Positions 31,701-41,199 are shown, counted from the stretch's first letter. The stretch is 64,000 bases of DNA from Cladocopium goreaui (GCA_947184155.2 CAMXCT020001791.1:1-64000), one strand, 5' to 3'. The notes: a model not told the origin generated them from the sequence alone. Numbers and translations: made by a program.

Positions 31701-34700
31701 TACCTTCTTGTTTTGAATCCGTCTGCACTATAATACTGTGGGTCATCTCTTCTTATTTTCTCAACATCACCGGTGGAAGGATTGATGACTTCGATTAGAT
31801 CCTTATCCTTCGGATCATCCCCAGGGATAGCTTCATCTACTGTGATTTCCGGCTCCGTCCTCTCGCGAAGGTCAATGATGTCCTTATGGAAGATCGTGAG
31901 CATGACCTCACATGGAGCGATGGTCTCGTTCCAGGCCTCGTATTTTGGCCAGAGGATGAAGTTTTGGTCTAAGATGAACCAGGCATCGTCCTTCCTATGG
32001 CATGTTGTCCGATAGGGATACTCTTCAGTCGAAATCTTGCTGTTGGGAGAAATGTAATGGTCACAATCTCTTCTCACATTAACGTGGCAATCAGCATATT
32101 CGTACCATCCCTCTCGGTCTTTTATATGTCTCATGAAAGGTAGCCATGTTTCATCATGGACAGCATGGGCAGTAGATAGTTGGAAACTTTCTTCCTGGGA
32201 TTCTTCATCATCGTCATCCATTTTAGCATCCTGATCCTCCAAAGCCGGCTCTTGGTTCCCCAGAGCTTCGGAAAGTCCCGGGTCATCTTTCCCAAAAGTC
32301 GTTCGGCCTTGAAGAGGAAATTGCGTATCACTCGGTTTGTTGATCTTGATTACCCGCAAGATTGATGCAGTACCATTGGATTCATTCTCAATAAGATCCT
32401 TTGTAGGTACAACCATGAATTCTTTTCTCCACATGAATTCGGGGTGAATGGCATAGCCAAGGAATAAACCAGGGCTCGATGTTGGGTCGAAACGAAGTCC
32501 CTCTTTGTTCTTCTTTCTCGGACCATTCCAATAGTCAATAAGACAACCAAAAGGAATGAGGGGACCATCAAATCTCGATCCAAAACGTAGCTCCCATGGT
32601 GATTTGTCTCCCCCCATTGCGATGACATTCTGCATGAAGCACCAATGTCGGGCAGCATGTGGCCAGTGCCAATGATTCAGACCTGCTTGGAGCAGATTGA
32701 CACGAGTGCCTTCAAGGACTGACCGGACTGCTCTCTCAGCTTGGGCGTTGGACTTGGATATGTAATCTCTACTTAAGACATGACGGCACTGAAGGATCTT
32801 CATTGCTGAGATTAACTCAGGTGCATTGTCACTGTAGAAGACTCCTATCTTATCTTCATGTCCAACGAAGTGTTTAATTGCCAAGATAGCAGCATTGGTG
32901 GTTCGTCTGGCATTGGGGTAGACATACATAAATCCTGTTGCTATGTCCTTCACGACGAGTGCACTTTTCTCATCATCGATTCCCAACTCATCTTCATCTC
33001 TGGTGACAATAAAATCAGCAGTGATGTGGTCACCAAATTTCTCAGCTTTAACTTTGGTTGATCCGCCTACAGCTCTTGAGGGTGGCTTGAACATCTTAGC
33101 TCTGGTACATATGTCGCAAAAGGGGTTCTTAGGGATGTGAGTCAGCATATGTCGAATGGACTTAGCTTCTTCTTTCAATTCCTTTTCCCCAAGTGACCTT
33201 TTGTGAGCACCATCGTCATGGAAGTTACTACTGCTACCCTTGGATCCTTCCACAGGCGGCTCAACCTCCCGGTCGGCATCAGGAACATCAACCTCCTCAA
33301 CCTCCAAGGGCTGGGGCTCCGGTAAGTCAACGTTAATACCCATGGGGTCATCACCAATGATTTCAATGTCCCCATCGGGCTCCGGAGATTGTTGAGCTTC
33401 ATCTGATGCCGGGGTGGCAATACTTGGTCTAGGCTGAGTTGATGGAGTGGAAATCGTCTTTGAATTATTTGCAAAGTAGGGTACGTAATCTCTGACAACT
33501 AACTCAATGCGTTCTCCATTTGGTTTAACCATGTAAGGAGGTTCACCTTTGGAGCCTCTCCATATGAAGTCGTAACCATCATCAATGCATCTCATCCCGA
33601 CTGAAATGACAGGAGGTGAGCTTCGAACAAGATATGGGTCAATGGTCTTGCCTAACTTTGGAACAAATACTTTTCCTTGTTTCGATGACGAACTTTCACC
33701 ATTGGCAGTAATCATGCGAATGGGATTGTTGGAGTAGTATCCATAGTCATCTGGCAATTCACTATCATTGACAAGATCTTGAGCGCTCCCCGTATCTGCA
33801 ATCCAGTCAAGTTCGAGGTCGATCGCTCCCTTCACGTCTTCTCTACATTCCGCAGGGGTGGCTTTGATTCCCTTTGGGATACATTCATTGCAACCAAAAT
33901 CTGTGTCACATAAATAGGCACATTTGCATTCTATTCCCCGAAGACAATTGGAAACAGATTCTGCCAACATGGTACCGGTCAAAGCGGCATCATTCACAGC
34001 AAGTTGATCAACTTCAAACTGATGTCCCCATGGAAAGGTAACCTTATCCTTGGTGACTGCGTTTCCAATTGGCCTCAAGTTCCCTCGGACTTTAACATGA
34101 GATACGTCCGGCGAATCATCAAAACGAATCGATGGACAAAATACTCTTGGTTGAGGGATACAAAATGCCTGAGACACGGATGCAAGCATGGATGCAACAA
34201 GACAAACTGCGGCAGGAGACGGCTTAGATGAACTGGCCCCGGATCCTTTAGACTTCGGGGATTTCGGGCTCTTGGGGCTCTTAGAGCGGCTAGAGCTTCG
34301 GGATCCCTTCCTTTTCGGGTTCTTGGGATTTCTCTTTTTATTTTTGCTTTCGCTACTGGCCGAACGGGCAGGAGTAGCTTGTCTTGGTTTTCCCACTGAA
34401 CCCTCATGAAGGAATTTGCAATCAGCTCCTCTATCGCAACGTCCCTGTTTCCAAAACTTGCAAATCTTCTTACCTTTCCCCTTTGGTCTGGGAGAACCAG
34501 AACGTTCATTTGAGCGACCTCTGGTTTTGCTGGGTTTGCGACTTCTATCACGTGGCTTGGGGACTTCATGCTTGTAAGTACAGTTGTCCTTGCTACAGCC
34601 CCCCTTATTCCATGCCACACAATACCCCTTGGGGATGAATCCTGTCTTGCCCTCGACTGCGGGAGCGGAGGGGCGACCGGAACCCGAAAGACCTTTGGCA

Positions 34701-36904
34701 ACTCGATCACGATTTGCCTCCAACCTCTCACGGTCAAGGTGGCGTCGCACGGCAGAAACAAGGAAACTGTAGTTTCGTTTTTCGGTTCCTTCATCAGCTC
34801 TATGATACTCATTCATGTCGTGTTGGATGGCCTTACAATTCTTCACTTGTTTGTAGAAGAGTGTCTCCAATACACTTTCATCAGGAGTCTGGACGATACC
34901 AGCCAACACTTGATCCCAGTTCGAAATGAAAGACTTCAAATTCTCCCCACGCAATTGGACACTGAACAAATCTTGAAGGGCATAGGTTGCTCCGTGCTTG
35001 ATGTTGGTACTAAAGTGGTCGTGCAACATGAACAACACTTGTCTCCCTCTTACAATCCGTCCAGCGGTGGCTTCAGTCTCTTTGAAGGTATCTACCTTGC
35101 GGGCGAAGTCACCAGTGATAATATTGGTGAGTGCAGAAAGTAACTTTGCATCAAGTGTCGCAAACGGCGCAACCTTCCGGAGCGCTTCAAGGGTCTGTTC
35201 TTCTTTCCAAGAATCACTAATCCACTTGAAAGCACTATCGGGATCGGTTGATGCTGCTACAACTGCTTCTCTAGTCTTAATTCTCCAATTGCGATAGGTT
35301 TCTGCCAATGGGAATGCTGGGATCTTGATGGTGTCAGCTTCCTTGACCTTGGGTTTGTCATCATGCCTTGGATCAATGTAGCCACCTAGAAACTTGATCA
35401 TCCTTCGCCTGAACTTCTCATCATCATCATCATCGGGATCATCATCACCGTCATCCCCACCGTCAGGAGGATTGGGACCGGCCCTAGCTTTTCTGGGTGC
35501 CTTACGGTTCTTATCCCCTTCAGGTTTATCGATTGGATCAGGTGGTGATGGCGGTCCACCTCCCCCGTTCCCTCCGTTGCCATCTCCTCCATCCCCTGGA
35601 TCGTTCCCATCAGGCGCATCATCGCCCCCGGGCTCGAAGTACTCCATCTCATCTGGGCCTAGTTCGGTCGGGGCATATTGATTGGTCGGCGCAGGGGAAT
35701 TGACACTATCCATGGAATGGTTATCTCGGCGTCGATTATTGGCCTCTCCTCCCGAAGGGCGTTCCTCAGCGGAAGACCTTGCAATATCCGATTCCTTCTT
35801 CACTTGTACTGGGACTCGATATGATGGATCATGATAAATAATCTCAATACCATCCTTTTCATAAGTTTCAGTGCCAGGTGAAGTAAAGTTAATCGGCGTT
35901 CTTGCAATTGGAGGTCGGGCTACATTGGTTGGAGGTGCTGCGGGTGCAGCCTTGCGGGTCGGTGGAACAAACTCGAAATTTGGAATCTCCGTTGATGCAT
36001 GGGTTCCGGCTGTCATAGTCATGGCGGCAGTCTCGACAATAGGACTTGGACGAACCTGAGCAAATTGGGAATCGAGCATACTTTGCAGTTTCAGATTGTG
36101 TTGCATCTGGGCTTGTACCATGTGTTCAAGCTGTGTAATGCGTTCATTCTGAACCCTTCTCTCTTCCTCAGCTGCTCTTCTCAATTCAAGGATCTCTTGC
36201 TCCTTACTTGATAGTGAGTGTCGATGGTTAGCATCAATGACACGCTGATATGCCTGAATTTTCTCATTCATCTGAGCTTCACGGAACCTTACGTGTTCGT
36301 GCGCCTCATGCTGTAAGTTCTCTTTATATTGGGCACCCGCATTTAAAAGTTCTTGTTCTTTGATTCTGATAGCATCTAGGGCCCTCTGACTTTCAATGCC
36401 CTCGCGGACTCGCAGAGCTTCCTTCAACTCCTCAGTCTTGGCTGTGTGGACGGCTTCGGCCTGAGCTTCGGTGTGAGCCAACACCTCACGATGACGGAGC
36501 TCGGCCGCTGTTTCCACAAGGCTTGTCACTGCAGGGTCATGTGAATGGACATGCAAGTTCTGCTCGACAAAATTGACTTGAGGATTATCCATCTGCACAT
36601 TGTGATGAAATGTATTGTGAACATTCATTTGGTTCAACTGGCGAGTCGGCGGCCCACCCTCCCGAGCGGCTTGGGGAACACAACCACGGTGGTTGAAACC
36701 CACATGGGAAGGCACAATTGCGTTACCCATGGGTGGGAAGTGGCGGCGTTCCCTTAGGCTTCGTGACTTATCGGAAGATGGTGGGATGCTTATATCAAAA
36801 TTAAATGGGGTGTTACTTATAGGCAAGTTACCGGGATTAGCCATGGCGGCGTCAGAGGACATGCGCCCGGTGCCCTCGGTGGAAGAACCCGAGGGGGCAG
36901 ACAT
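28787..36904 (-). CDS. retroelement ORF1: Gag-Pol polyprotein, Ty1/copia type
   Basis: One uninterrupted 2705-codon frame from ATG at 36904. Residues about 125-285 are a long coiled coil and 408-511 an acidic Gly/Asp-rich linker. A Gag-like region follows (about 525-710), then two CCCH fingers: YCVAWNKGGCSKDNCTYKH near 760 and ICKFWKQGRCDRGADCKFLH near 813. A basic SR/KSPK tail comes next. Protease Asp-Thr-Gly in LDWIADTGSAQ lies near 1033. Integrase has an H/C zinc region near 1250-1270, then ITADF, SDNAPE and NAQAER. Reverse transcriptase shows QNDGVQAY, LYGHPDSGGLW and YVDD near 2067. RNase H shows FADADHAG, SSTEAE, VEDNQA and ADILTKPF. The length exceeds usual copia polyproteins by about 1000 residues. 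The AUG follows a strong splice-acceptor-like sequence by a few bases. Confidence 0.95.
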   Translation of the reverse strand: MSAPSGSSTEGTGRMSSDAAMANPGNLPISNTPFNFDISIPPSSDKSRSLRERRHFPPMGNAIVPSHVGFNHRGCVPQAAREGGPPTRQLNQMNVHNTFHHNVQMDNPQVNFVEQNLHVHSHDPAVTSLVETAAELRHREVLAHTEAQAEAVHTAKTEELKEALRVREGIESQRALDAIRIKEQELLNAGAQYKENLQHEAHEHVRFREAQMNEKIQAYQRVIDANHRHSLSSKEQEILELRRAAEEERRVQNERITQLEHMVQAQMQHNLKLQSMLDSQFAQVRPSPIVETAAMTMTAGTHASTEIPNFEFVPPTRKAAPAAPPTNVARPPIARTPINFTSPGTETYEKDGIEIIYHDPSYRVPVQVKKESDIARSSAEERPSGGEANNRRRDNHSMDSVNSPAPTNQYAPTELGPDEMEYFEPGGDDAPDGNDPGDGGDGNGGNGGGGPPSPPDPIDKPEGDKNRKAPRKARAGPNPPDGGDDGDDDPDDDDDEKFRRRMIKFLGGYIDPRHDDKPKVKEADTIKIPAFPLAETYRNWRIKTREAVVAASTDPDSAFKWISDSWKEEQTLEALRKVAPFATLDAKLLSALTNIITGDFARKVDTFKETEATAGRIVRGRQVLFMLHDHFSTNIKHGATYALQDLFSVQLRGENLKSFISNWDQVLAGIVQTPDESVLETLFYKQVKNCKAIQHDMNEYHRADEGTEKRNYSFLVSAVRRHLDRERLEANRDRVAKGLSGSGRPSAPAVEGKTGFIPKGYCVAWNKGGCSKDNCTYKHEVPKPRDRSRKPSKTRGRSNERSGSPRPKGKGKKICKFWKQGRCDRGADCKFLHEGSVGKPRQATPARSASSESKNKKRNPKNPKRKGSRSSSRSKSPKSPKSPKSKGSGASSSKPSPAAVCLVASMLASVSQAFCIPQPRVFCPSIRFDDSPDVSHVKVRGNLRPIGNAVTKDKVTFPWGHQFEVDQLAVNDAALTGTMLAESVSNCLRGIECKCAYLCDTDFGCNECIPKGIKATPAECREDVKGAIDLELDWIADTGSAQDLVNDSELPDDYGYYSNNPIRMITANGESSSSKQGKVFVPKLGKTIDPYLVRSSPPVISVGMRCIDDGYDFIWRGSKGEPPYMVKPNGERIELVVRDYVPYFANNSKTISTPSTQPRPSIATPASDEAQQSPEPDGDIEIIGDDPMGINVDLPEPQPLEVEEVDVPDADREVEPPVEGSKGSSSNFHDDGAHKRSLGEKELKEEAKSIRHMLTHIPKNPFCDICTRAKMFKPPSRAVGGSTKVKAEKFGDHITADFIVTRDEDELGIDDEKSALVVKDIATGFMYVYPNARRTTNAAILAIKHFVGHEDKIGVFYSDNAPELISAMKILQCRHVLSRDYISKSNAQAERAVRSVLEGTRVNLLQAGLNHWHWPHAARHWCFMQNVIAMGGDKSPWELRFGSRFDGPLIPFGCLIDYWNGPRKKNKEGLRFDPTSSPGLFLGYAIHPEFMWRKEFMVVPTKDLIENESNGTASILRVIKINKPSDTQFPLQGRTTFGKDDPGLSEALGNQEPALEDQDAKMDDDDEESQEESFQLSTAHAVHDETWLPFMRHIKDREGWYEYADCHVNVRRDCDHYISPNSKISTEEYPYRTTCHRKDDAWFILDQNFILWPKYEAWNETIAPCEVMLTIFHKDIIDLRERTEPEITVDEAIPGDDPKDKDLIEVINPSTGDVEKIRRDDPQYYSADGFKTRRYKGSSKPIDIPSFVWQSMSVKARREAIREEQMKLARDGAEKKRAVRAEQELARLEKSKKGVASIINQLHHAYHSEDDFPTMPTCKYSQDRHRVKCARVSIMSGEKIINTLVARPVNKKEIRSNPKAQESLDIEWNKLVKKTAWLYDTVQEWSVVSDGAKKKGKKVHVGKVFEICVEKGSELPVGHKLRKFKGRTVFQGNNVRDENADVALFSELGSSPATMEAGKAVDAYGSQPGHITQQNDGVQAYTQALMEGIETWVELPVDRWPKHWVGKYRRPVVLLRIALYGHPDSGGLWEIHCERMLIAVGFIMPDPEGWPSVFFHPELKLLLVVYVDDFKMSGPKESMSKGWELVGSRIDMDVPTDIGRYLGCDHVQELQVKLTVHDHPFAHLFDKSLPDPAAKEAAAAERTQDFWEVDASKGVYIRHHCQPRKGFYVPDEEIITACNLTDVRFTDFVQSTSEDDAVSEWDKYLDETGGYAQGKRKPALWVGATYLFTKTCKDPKIAVASIKRDKNDAKKKARAQGFRYMDQLFKDQPCMSKPVNVMTYDMQPFLQSCIDRYQSLAGKDAKPLKQVSTPFHEERIARPLEGESEPKGALAPIAARVLMKILFAARMARYDLLRAVQGLAARVTKWSVDCDKALHRLICYIHSTLDHKLKAFVGDRIQECKLWCFADADHAGEYDNKSTTGCFLVLIGPNTYFPLTAFSKKQTSVSVSSTEAEVVAANISLRAVGLPSSGLWAYLQNAGGGSSTPGGLPRESIKTQPEGNGEYWEFLRDRRLLVRVHPKNRAHLFNPTESKTIPIPIKRIGYARTTIFISSGMMDFIQDNWKRRGTRPVDKQWTGKTFFRVFGPYDSDYEVESSEVREALTDFEFVGQEKMGDYMVSLFPPKSIRGIFVEDNQATIRILENGKSPSFRHTDKTQRINLSWLSEQYKRGWYDLTYGPSKMQVADILTKPFTIMQRNGGLPWPSCPT
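36650..36674 (-). repeat. recurrent GC-rich motif, copy in ORF1
   Basis: Minus strand GCCGCTCGGGAGGGTGGGCC, translated as AAREGGP near residue 80 of Gag-Pol. Confidence 0.6.
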
Positions 36905-36926
36905 TGCCTACAAAAGAGAAGTTAGC
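36905..36926 (-). promoter_or_regulatory. candidate (trans-)splice acceptor before Gag-Pol
   Basis: Just before the AUG the minus strand has CTAAC, a pyrimidine run TTCTCTTTT, then GTAG followed by GCA and ATG. This is a branch-point, pyrimidine tract and AG arrangement. In dinoflagellates spliced-leader addition uses such sites, so the translated mRNA may receive its leader here. Confidence 0.5.
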
Positions 36927-36930
36927 TTAC

Positions 36931-36941
36931 GGCTGATAACC
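36931..36941 (-). other. candidate primer-binding site
   Basis: The minus-strand sequence GGTTATCAGCC directly follows the CA end of the terminal repeat. GGTTAT also starts the half-initiator-tRNA primer site of Drosophila copia. The tRNA cannot be assigned here. Confidence 0.4.
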
Positions 36942-37045
36942 TGTTTGACAGATTAAACAGCCCAAAACCACCAGCATACAAACGCTTGTTTTCTTGAGCC
37001 ATACATGACGAGTATAAGCAGTGAGACCTATGAAAAACAAATCCA
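36942..37045 (-). repeat. right terminal repeat of the retroelement (5' LTR end)
   Basis: Plus strand TGTTTGACAGATTAAACAGC, then CGCTTGTTTTCTTGAGCCATA and GAGTATAAGCAGTGAG. It is similar to 22436-22520. Similarity fades after about 100 bases, where a small inverted-repeat element begins at 37072. Confidence 0.55.
36993..37001 (-). promoter_or_regulatory. spliced-leader-like 3' end (TGGCTCAAG) in the right terminal repeat
   Basis: TGGCTCAAG equals the last nine bases of the dinoflagellate spliced leader. It also occurs in the left terminal repeat (22486-22494), in both cases within TATGGCTCAAGAAA. Nine bases alone could be chance; conservation at both ends makes it notable. Confidence 0.4.
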
Positions 37046-37071
37046 AATGATCCAATTTGATCCAATACTTG

Positions 37072-37179
37072 GTGGCTCATCTCAGTTAGTAACTGGGCTA
37101 TAACCCCGGTTATAAGTAGGGTTGGTAGAATTAGTCCAGTTATGATTGCGTTTATAATTCACTAACGGGGATGAGCCAC
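37072..37179. mobile_element. 108-bp terminal-inverted-repeat element beside the retroelement
   Basis: GTGGCTCATCTCAGTTAGT at the left pairs with ACTAACGGGGATGAGCCAC at the right, 17 of 19 bases. No open frame. It is a small MITE of a family not otherwise seen in the window. Confidence 0.75.
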
Positions 37180-37820
37180 GAAGTAGGCTGCAAGAGTCTC
37201 GTGAATTATCTCCCCTATCTTGACCCCAGGCGCTGGTAGCCGGTTCAGAACCAGCTTCGAAAAGCAAAGTTTTAAATCACTTCGTCCAATTCAGCTGCAT
37301 CCAATAATGGGTCATCATACCTCACAGCACCGTGACATGTGCCAAGGCATGTCCGTAGTCAGTGAGCACACTCCGATACACAGGAACAAACAGGACTGCC
37401 TGGTGGCTTCAACATCAAAAATATCGAAAATAATCACTGATACGCTTGAGTGAGCATCGTCCCATGTTTGGAGATGTAGCTTACACGAAAAAATGACCCG
37501 ATATGAGGCGATCTGAATGTTTAAAATAAGTGGTTTTCCAAGATCCATTTATCAACACACATCATGATGTTGGAGCATGTGAATCCAATGTGTTTTTCCC
37601 GTTCAGCCTGCCATACTTCCGTCCACAAGTTGGTTGAATAACCATCCCACAATCGAAGCTCATCCTCCACAAGCTACACAAGGTTGTCAAGATCGGTCGA
37701 TGTTGCTTTAACATAATTGTCAAGTTTGGCTCTCTTGACAGATCAATAACATTTATATAGAACTAAGTAATATGCATGTTGGTGTGGATGGGAGGTTTAT
37801 TTATCTTTTTTATATTAATA

Positions 37821-37917
37821 CTGGTTGGTGGTATACCTACCCCCCCTGAAAAATATGTTCGTCAGTTGGGATGATGACATTCACAATACATGGGGAAAAA
37901 TCATGTTCCAAACCAGG
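37821..37917. mobile_element. MITE family D copy 5
   Basis: CTGGTTGGTGGTATACC at the left, CCTGAAAAATATG inside, TTCCAAACCAGG at the right (shortened end). It is followed by a 26-base tandem duplication (CGCAGGGAAACCA...AACCCAACAGA). Confidence 0.6.
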
Positions 37918-38109
37918 AATCTACGCAGGGAAACCAATTTGAAACCCAACAGACGCAGGGAAACCAGTTTGAAACCCAACAGAAGTGCCCGAACAAAATC
38001 ACCCAGTTTTGTAAGTAAATATACCAAACATGGAGCATATGGGATATATATCATAATTACACGTTTTATGTACGCCATGGTTTTCGAGAATTCATGTCAC
38101 GAAAACCAT

Positions 38110-38181
38110 TTTTCCCCTGCGGTGAGGCACAGGTGGTAGACGTCAATGGAATCGCCCAAGTGTTTTTTGTAGTCCACGTTC
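38110..38181 (-). CDS. host exon, family not recognised
   Basis: After the acceptor CGTGCAG the minus strand reads NVDYKKHLGDSIDVYHLCLT and AG. It has the appearance of a structured domain piece. It is the first host exon to the right of the retroelement. Confidence 0.5.
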
Positions 38182-38389
38182 CTGCACGTGGAAACGTCGT
38201 CAAAAGGTGGGAAATCATGGGCAATCCCGGAACTACATGATATGAATGGGGAAATCTTCGAGCTGAATCGTGGATCTTCCAGCATGGAAAATTACCAGTG
38301 GGAAGTTGTGAATATCACCCACAATATGGCAATATGGGCTAGTTACTTCTGCTTAGAGATGAAGTTTATATGACAAAGAACGGTGATCA

Positions 38390-39540
38390 TGGGACATAAC
38401 ACATGATATGGACATATCTTATGGCGATGTGTTTATAAGGGATAGAATAGAAGTGAATTTAATAATTAAGGAAAACAATGATATGTGTTTGGGTACATTC
38501 AGTTGAATGTTATTTTTTCTATGTAAACAATGAGGCTTTGAAGCGTATTTTTTTTGGGTATCATATTTTCAGACAAACTCAATCGATCCGTGTTTTGGAA
38601 GCACAAGATGAGGATTAACGATGCAAATTGGGGGAGGGAAACATTTTTGGCAGATTATTTGCCAAATGAAATTGGTAACTTCTGATTGGGAGGTTGCAGT
38701 AGATTGTCAATGGTAATTTGCCACAAGGGTTACGTATAGTTTTTGGCCATCCAAAATTCAAGGTACCCAAATAGACTCCAGCAATCACACATTGCCGGCT
38801 GGAAAAAACATAAATTTACACGTGTTTTTTTCTCTCAAGCATGTGCAGTGTCATGTACAAATGCCATTGCTATATGACGCTATAGGCTATATGACGATAT
38901 AGGCTATATGTTCTTTTGCCGGAAAGCCAGGTTTGGTCCTTGAAGTACGTATTACTTCATGCATCATGGCACGTTGACAAGTTTGATGGTTTCTTCACTG
39001 AGTTGTTTTCAGGGAATACCTACAGGAAACCATTAGTTCTCTCATCAAGTATAAGGTGTTCCTGTATTGTTGCTCCCTTGAAAAAATAAAACTATATTAA
39101 CTTACATTAAATCATACTAATAAAAAAACGGTATTAATTAACTAAATCATATTGAAGTCAATTATGTTATATTGAAGTTTGTTAAAGTATATTCAATCAT
39201 ATCAGATTATATTGTGTTATGTTTTGTGAAATCAAATGGAAAACTATACTACACTATATATTCTATATAATTATGTTATATTCAATTTTGGTAAATAAAA
39301 TTATATTATATACATTAAACTAAATAGTATTCATTTGTATTTTAAAACTTTATAACATATATTATGTTGGTCTTCTAATAAATAATTATTACAATTTTTT
39401 TTTAACTTATATCAAAATAAGTTATTATATAGATATATATGATAATACTGGGTGTAAATACTATGAGTGATAATAAATATATATATATATATATATGGAA
39501 AGTATATAATATCATATGATATGACACTCGTGTTGTCATT
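38390..39540. other. AT-rich non-coding sequence
   Basis: No coding island. ATATTAAATCATATTGAAGT-like near-repeats around 39090-39330 and short TATA tracts. Confidence 0.4.
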
Positions 39541-39559
39541 ATCTATACTAGGCCCCGTT

Positions 39560-39645
39560 GTCATCCAAGCATCAGCCGTCGCAGAATTCCATCCGCCGGA
39601 GAGAAAACCATGGCGTGCACTCGCGGCAGCGCACCTGCGTTGTGT
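39560..39645 (-). CDS. host exon, family not recognised
   Basis: The minus strand reads ALPRVHAMVFSPADGILRRL and MLG. GC-rich island in a very AT-rich setting. Two other frames are also open, so the frame is tentative. Confidence 0.35.
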
Positions 39646-40129
39646 GTGGAAAATCTTTTGCCCTGGATGAGAAGGAAAACCCCTTTGGGAAACCCATGAT
39701 ACACATGCATTTTGAAAGATTTTCGAGATGAAACCTGGCAAACTGGCAACGTTTTACTTTTCATTCTCCCTTTGACCAAGCTGATAATCCATCAACCTGC
39801 AAAGAATGAGGAAGGAGTCCTGACTTTCTCAGCAGCCAATGGTTAGCTTTCCGTAAGCAATAAACACTACGGATAGGCACCTAACAACTGGCAATTTCCA
39901 AAGAAATTGCTGGCGATTCCCGAAGAAATTGCTAAGTCAAAGGAAATTGTGGCCGGATAAAACACCAAAGAAAGTCAAATAAAGCACGCAAACTAGCGCC
40001 ACAAAAGGGTATACTTCCTCATCTAAGGAAGGCAAATCACTCAGGCTGCAACTATTGTGCATCTCAGCTGTGTATGCCTATGCAAATGCAGGCAAATACA
40101 TTTGGCGATACAATCGCATTGGTGTTATG

Positions 40130-40463
40130 GCCGGGATACTCCTACATGTATATCTACACATAGAGATACATGTATATATATATATATATATACATATACA
40201 TAAAAGACATATATATATATATATATGTGTGTGCGCTTGAATGAAAGTCAATTGCGTGCATGTTGTATGTATAGTAGTGCCTTTCTCTCTATCTCTTTCT
40301 CCCGTTCTCTGTTTCCAACTTCATCTATGTGTGCACTATGATTTTTATCGCGCTGTCAAATGCAATCATTTATAATGAAAAACATCATTCAGTATGTATC
40401 ACTATTATATGTTTTGAGAGTACATATTGCATATGTACATATGGATATTCTTGTATACATATG

Positions 40464-40494
<31 letters not shown>

Positions 40495-40610
40495 TTTAAA
40501 AAATGTATATTATGTATGCAGACATATATATATATACATATGTATACATGCATACGTACATATACATATACAAATAAAAACATACATAAATACACGTATG
40601 CATATACAGC
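40130..40610. repeat. TATA/CATA simple-sequence region
   Basis: Long ATATAC, TATG and CATA tracts. The ORFs here are low-complexity Tyr/Ile/His strings on both strands and are not genes. Confidence 0.8.
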
Positions 40611-41076
40611 TTGAGTATTGTGCAAGAATTCACTGTATAAGAATTTGAGGGGCTCGAATCCAAGGCGGGCTATATATTTTCAGATGTACTGAACACATAG
40701 GACTTGAAGAATTTGAGGGACCCTGGAATAGGATTGCCAAATTCTTAAGTTACTCCTTATACGTGAGGTTTGCAATTCCCCTTTGCGTTTCTTTTTTTTT
40801 GCGGCGTGATCCTTTATATGGACTTATGGGATGAAATCGGGTTTTGCAGAAAAACAACTTTTCAGGCTCGATTTTTCGCGCATGCTTGGACTGCTTCCAA
40901 TCCACACAAAATCAATATGTGGGTAGACTTGGGGACCTGAAATATTGTTTTCTTTAATAATTTGAAGAAAACTGAGGCTTTGCAGAAAAGCTCCGAAAAC
41001 TTTTTTTTCGCGCATGCTTGGAGTGCTTCCAATTCGGACCTGGAACATTGTTTACCAGAAAACCCGGTCCAAAGGA

Positions 41077-41152
41077 CGATGCCGGGAATCGAGCCCGTGA
41101 CCCCAAATCCTCAGCCCAACACGCTACCAACTGAGCTATGGGATCTTGGCCT
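41077..41152 (-). pseudogene. degenerate tRNA-like sequence, possible SINE head
   Basis: The minus strand has a good internal A box (TAGCTCAGTTGGTAGCG) and B-box/T-arm (CGGGCTCGATTCCCG). The would-be anticodon stem pairs only by G-U, and the acceptor ends mostly do not pair. The anticodon position reads GAG. This looks like a tRNA-derived relic rather than a working gene. Confidence 0.6.
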
Positions 41153-41199
41153 CCTTTTCCATAAAAAATGCAATCAACAACAAGACTAGCTAGAGTAAG

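Larger units (their letters stand above)
22436..37045 (-). mobile_element. large Ty1/copia-type retroelement with three extra downstream ORFs
   Basis: A 14.6-kb element read on the minus strand. Order: right end repeat, possible primer site, Gag-Pol ORF, methyltransferase-like ORF, SGNH hydrolase ORF, KptA-like/zinc-finger ORF, untranslated region, left end repeat. The domain order protease, integrase, reverse transcriptase, RNase H is that of Ty1/copia. All frames are open over their whole length, so it may have been active recently. No family A MITE was found inside it, in contrast to the flanks. The end repeats share about 65 bases and are diverged. Outer limits are uncertain beyond TGTTTGACAG at 22436 and the similarity at about 36942-37045. 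Confidence 0.85.

Noticed and set aside
36993-37001. Complete spliced-leader gene in the element end
   Set aside because: Only nine bases match; no full 22-base leader or downstream donor is present.
41077-41152. Functional tRNA gene
   Set aside because: Acceptor stem does not pair and the anticodon stem is only G-U; kept as a degenerate relic.
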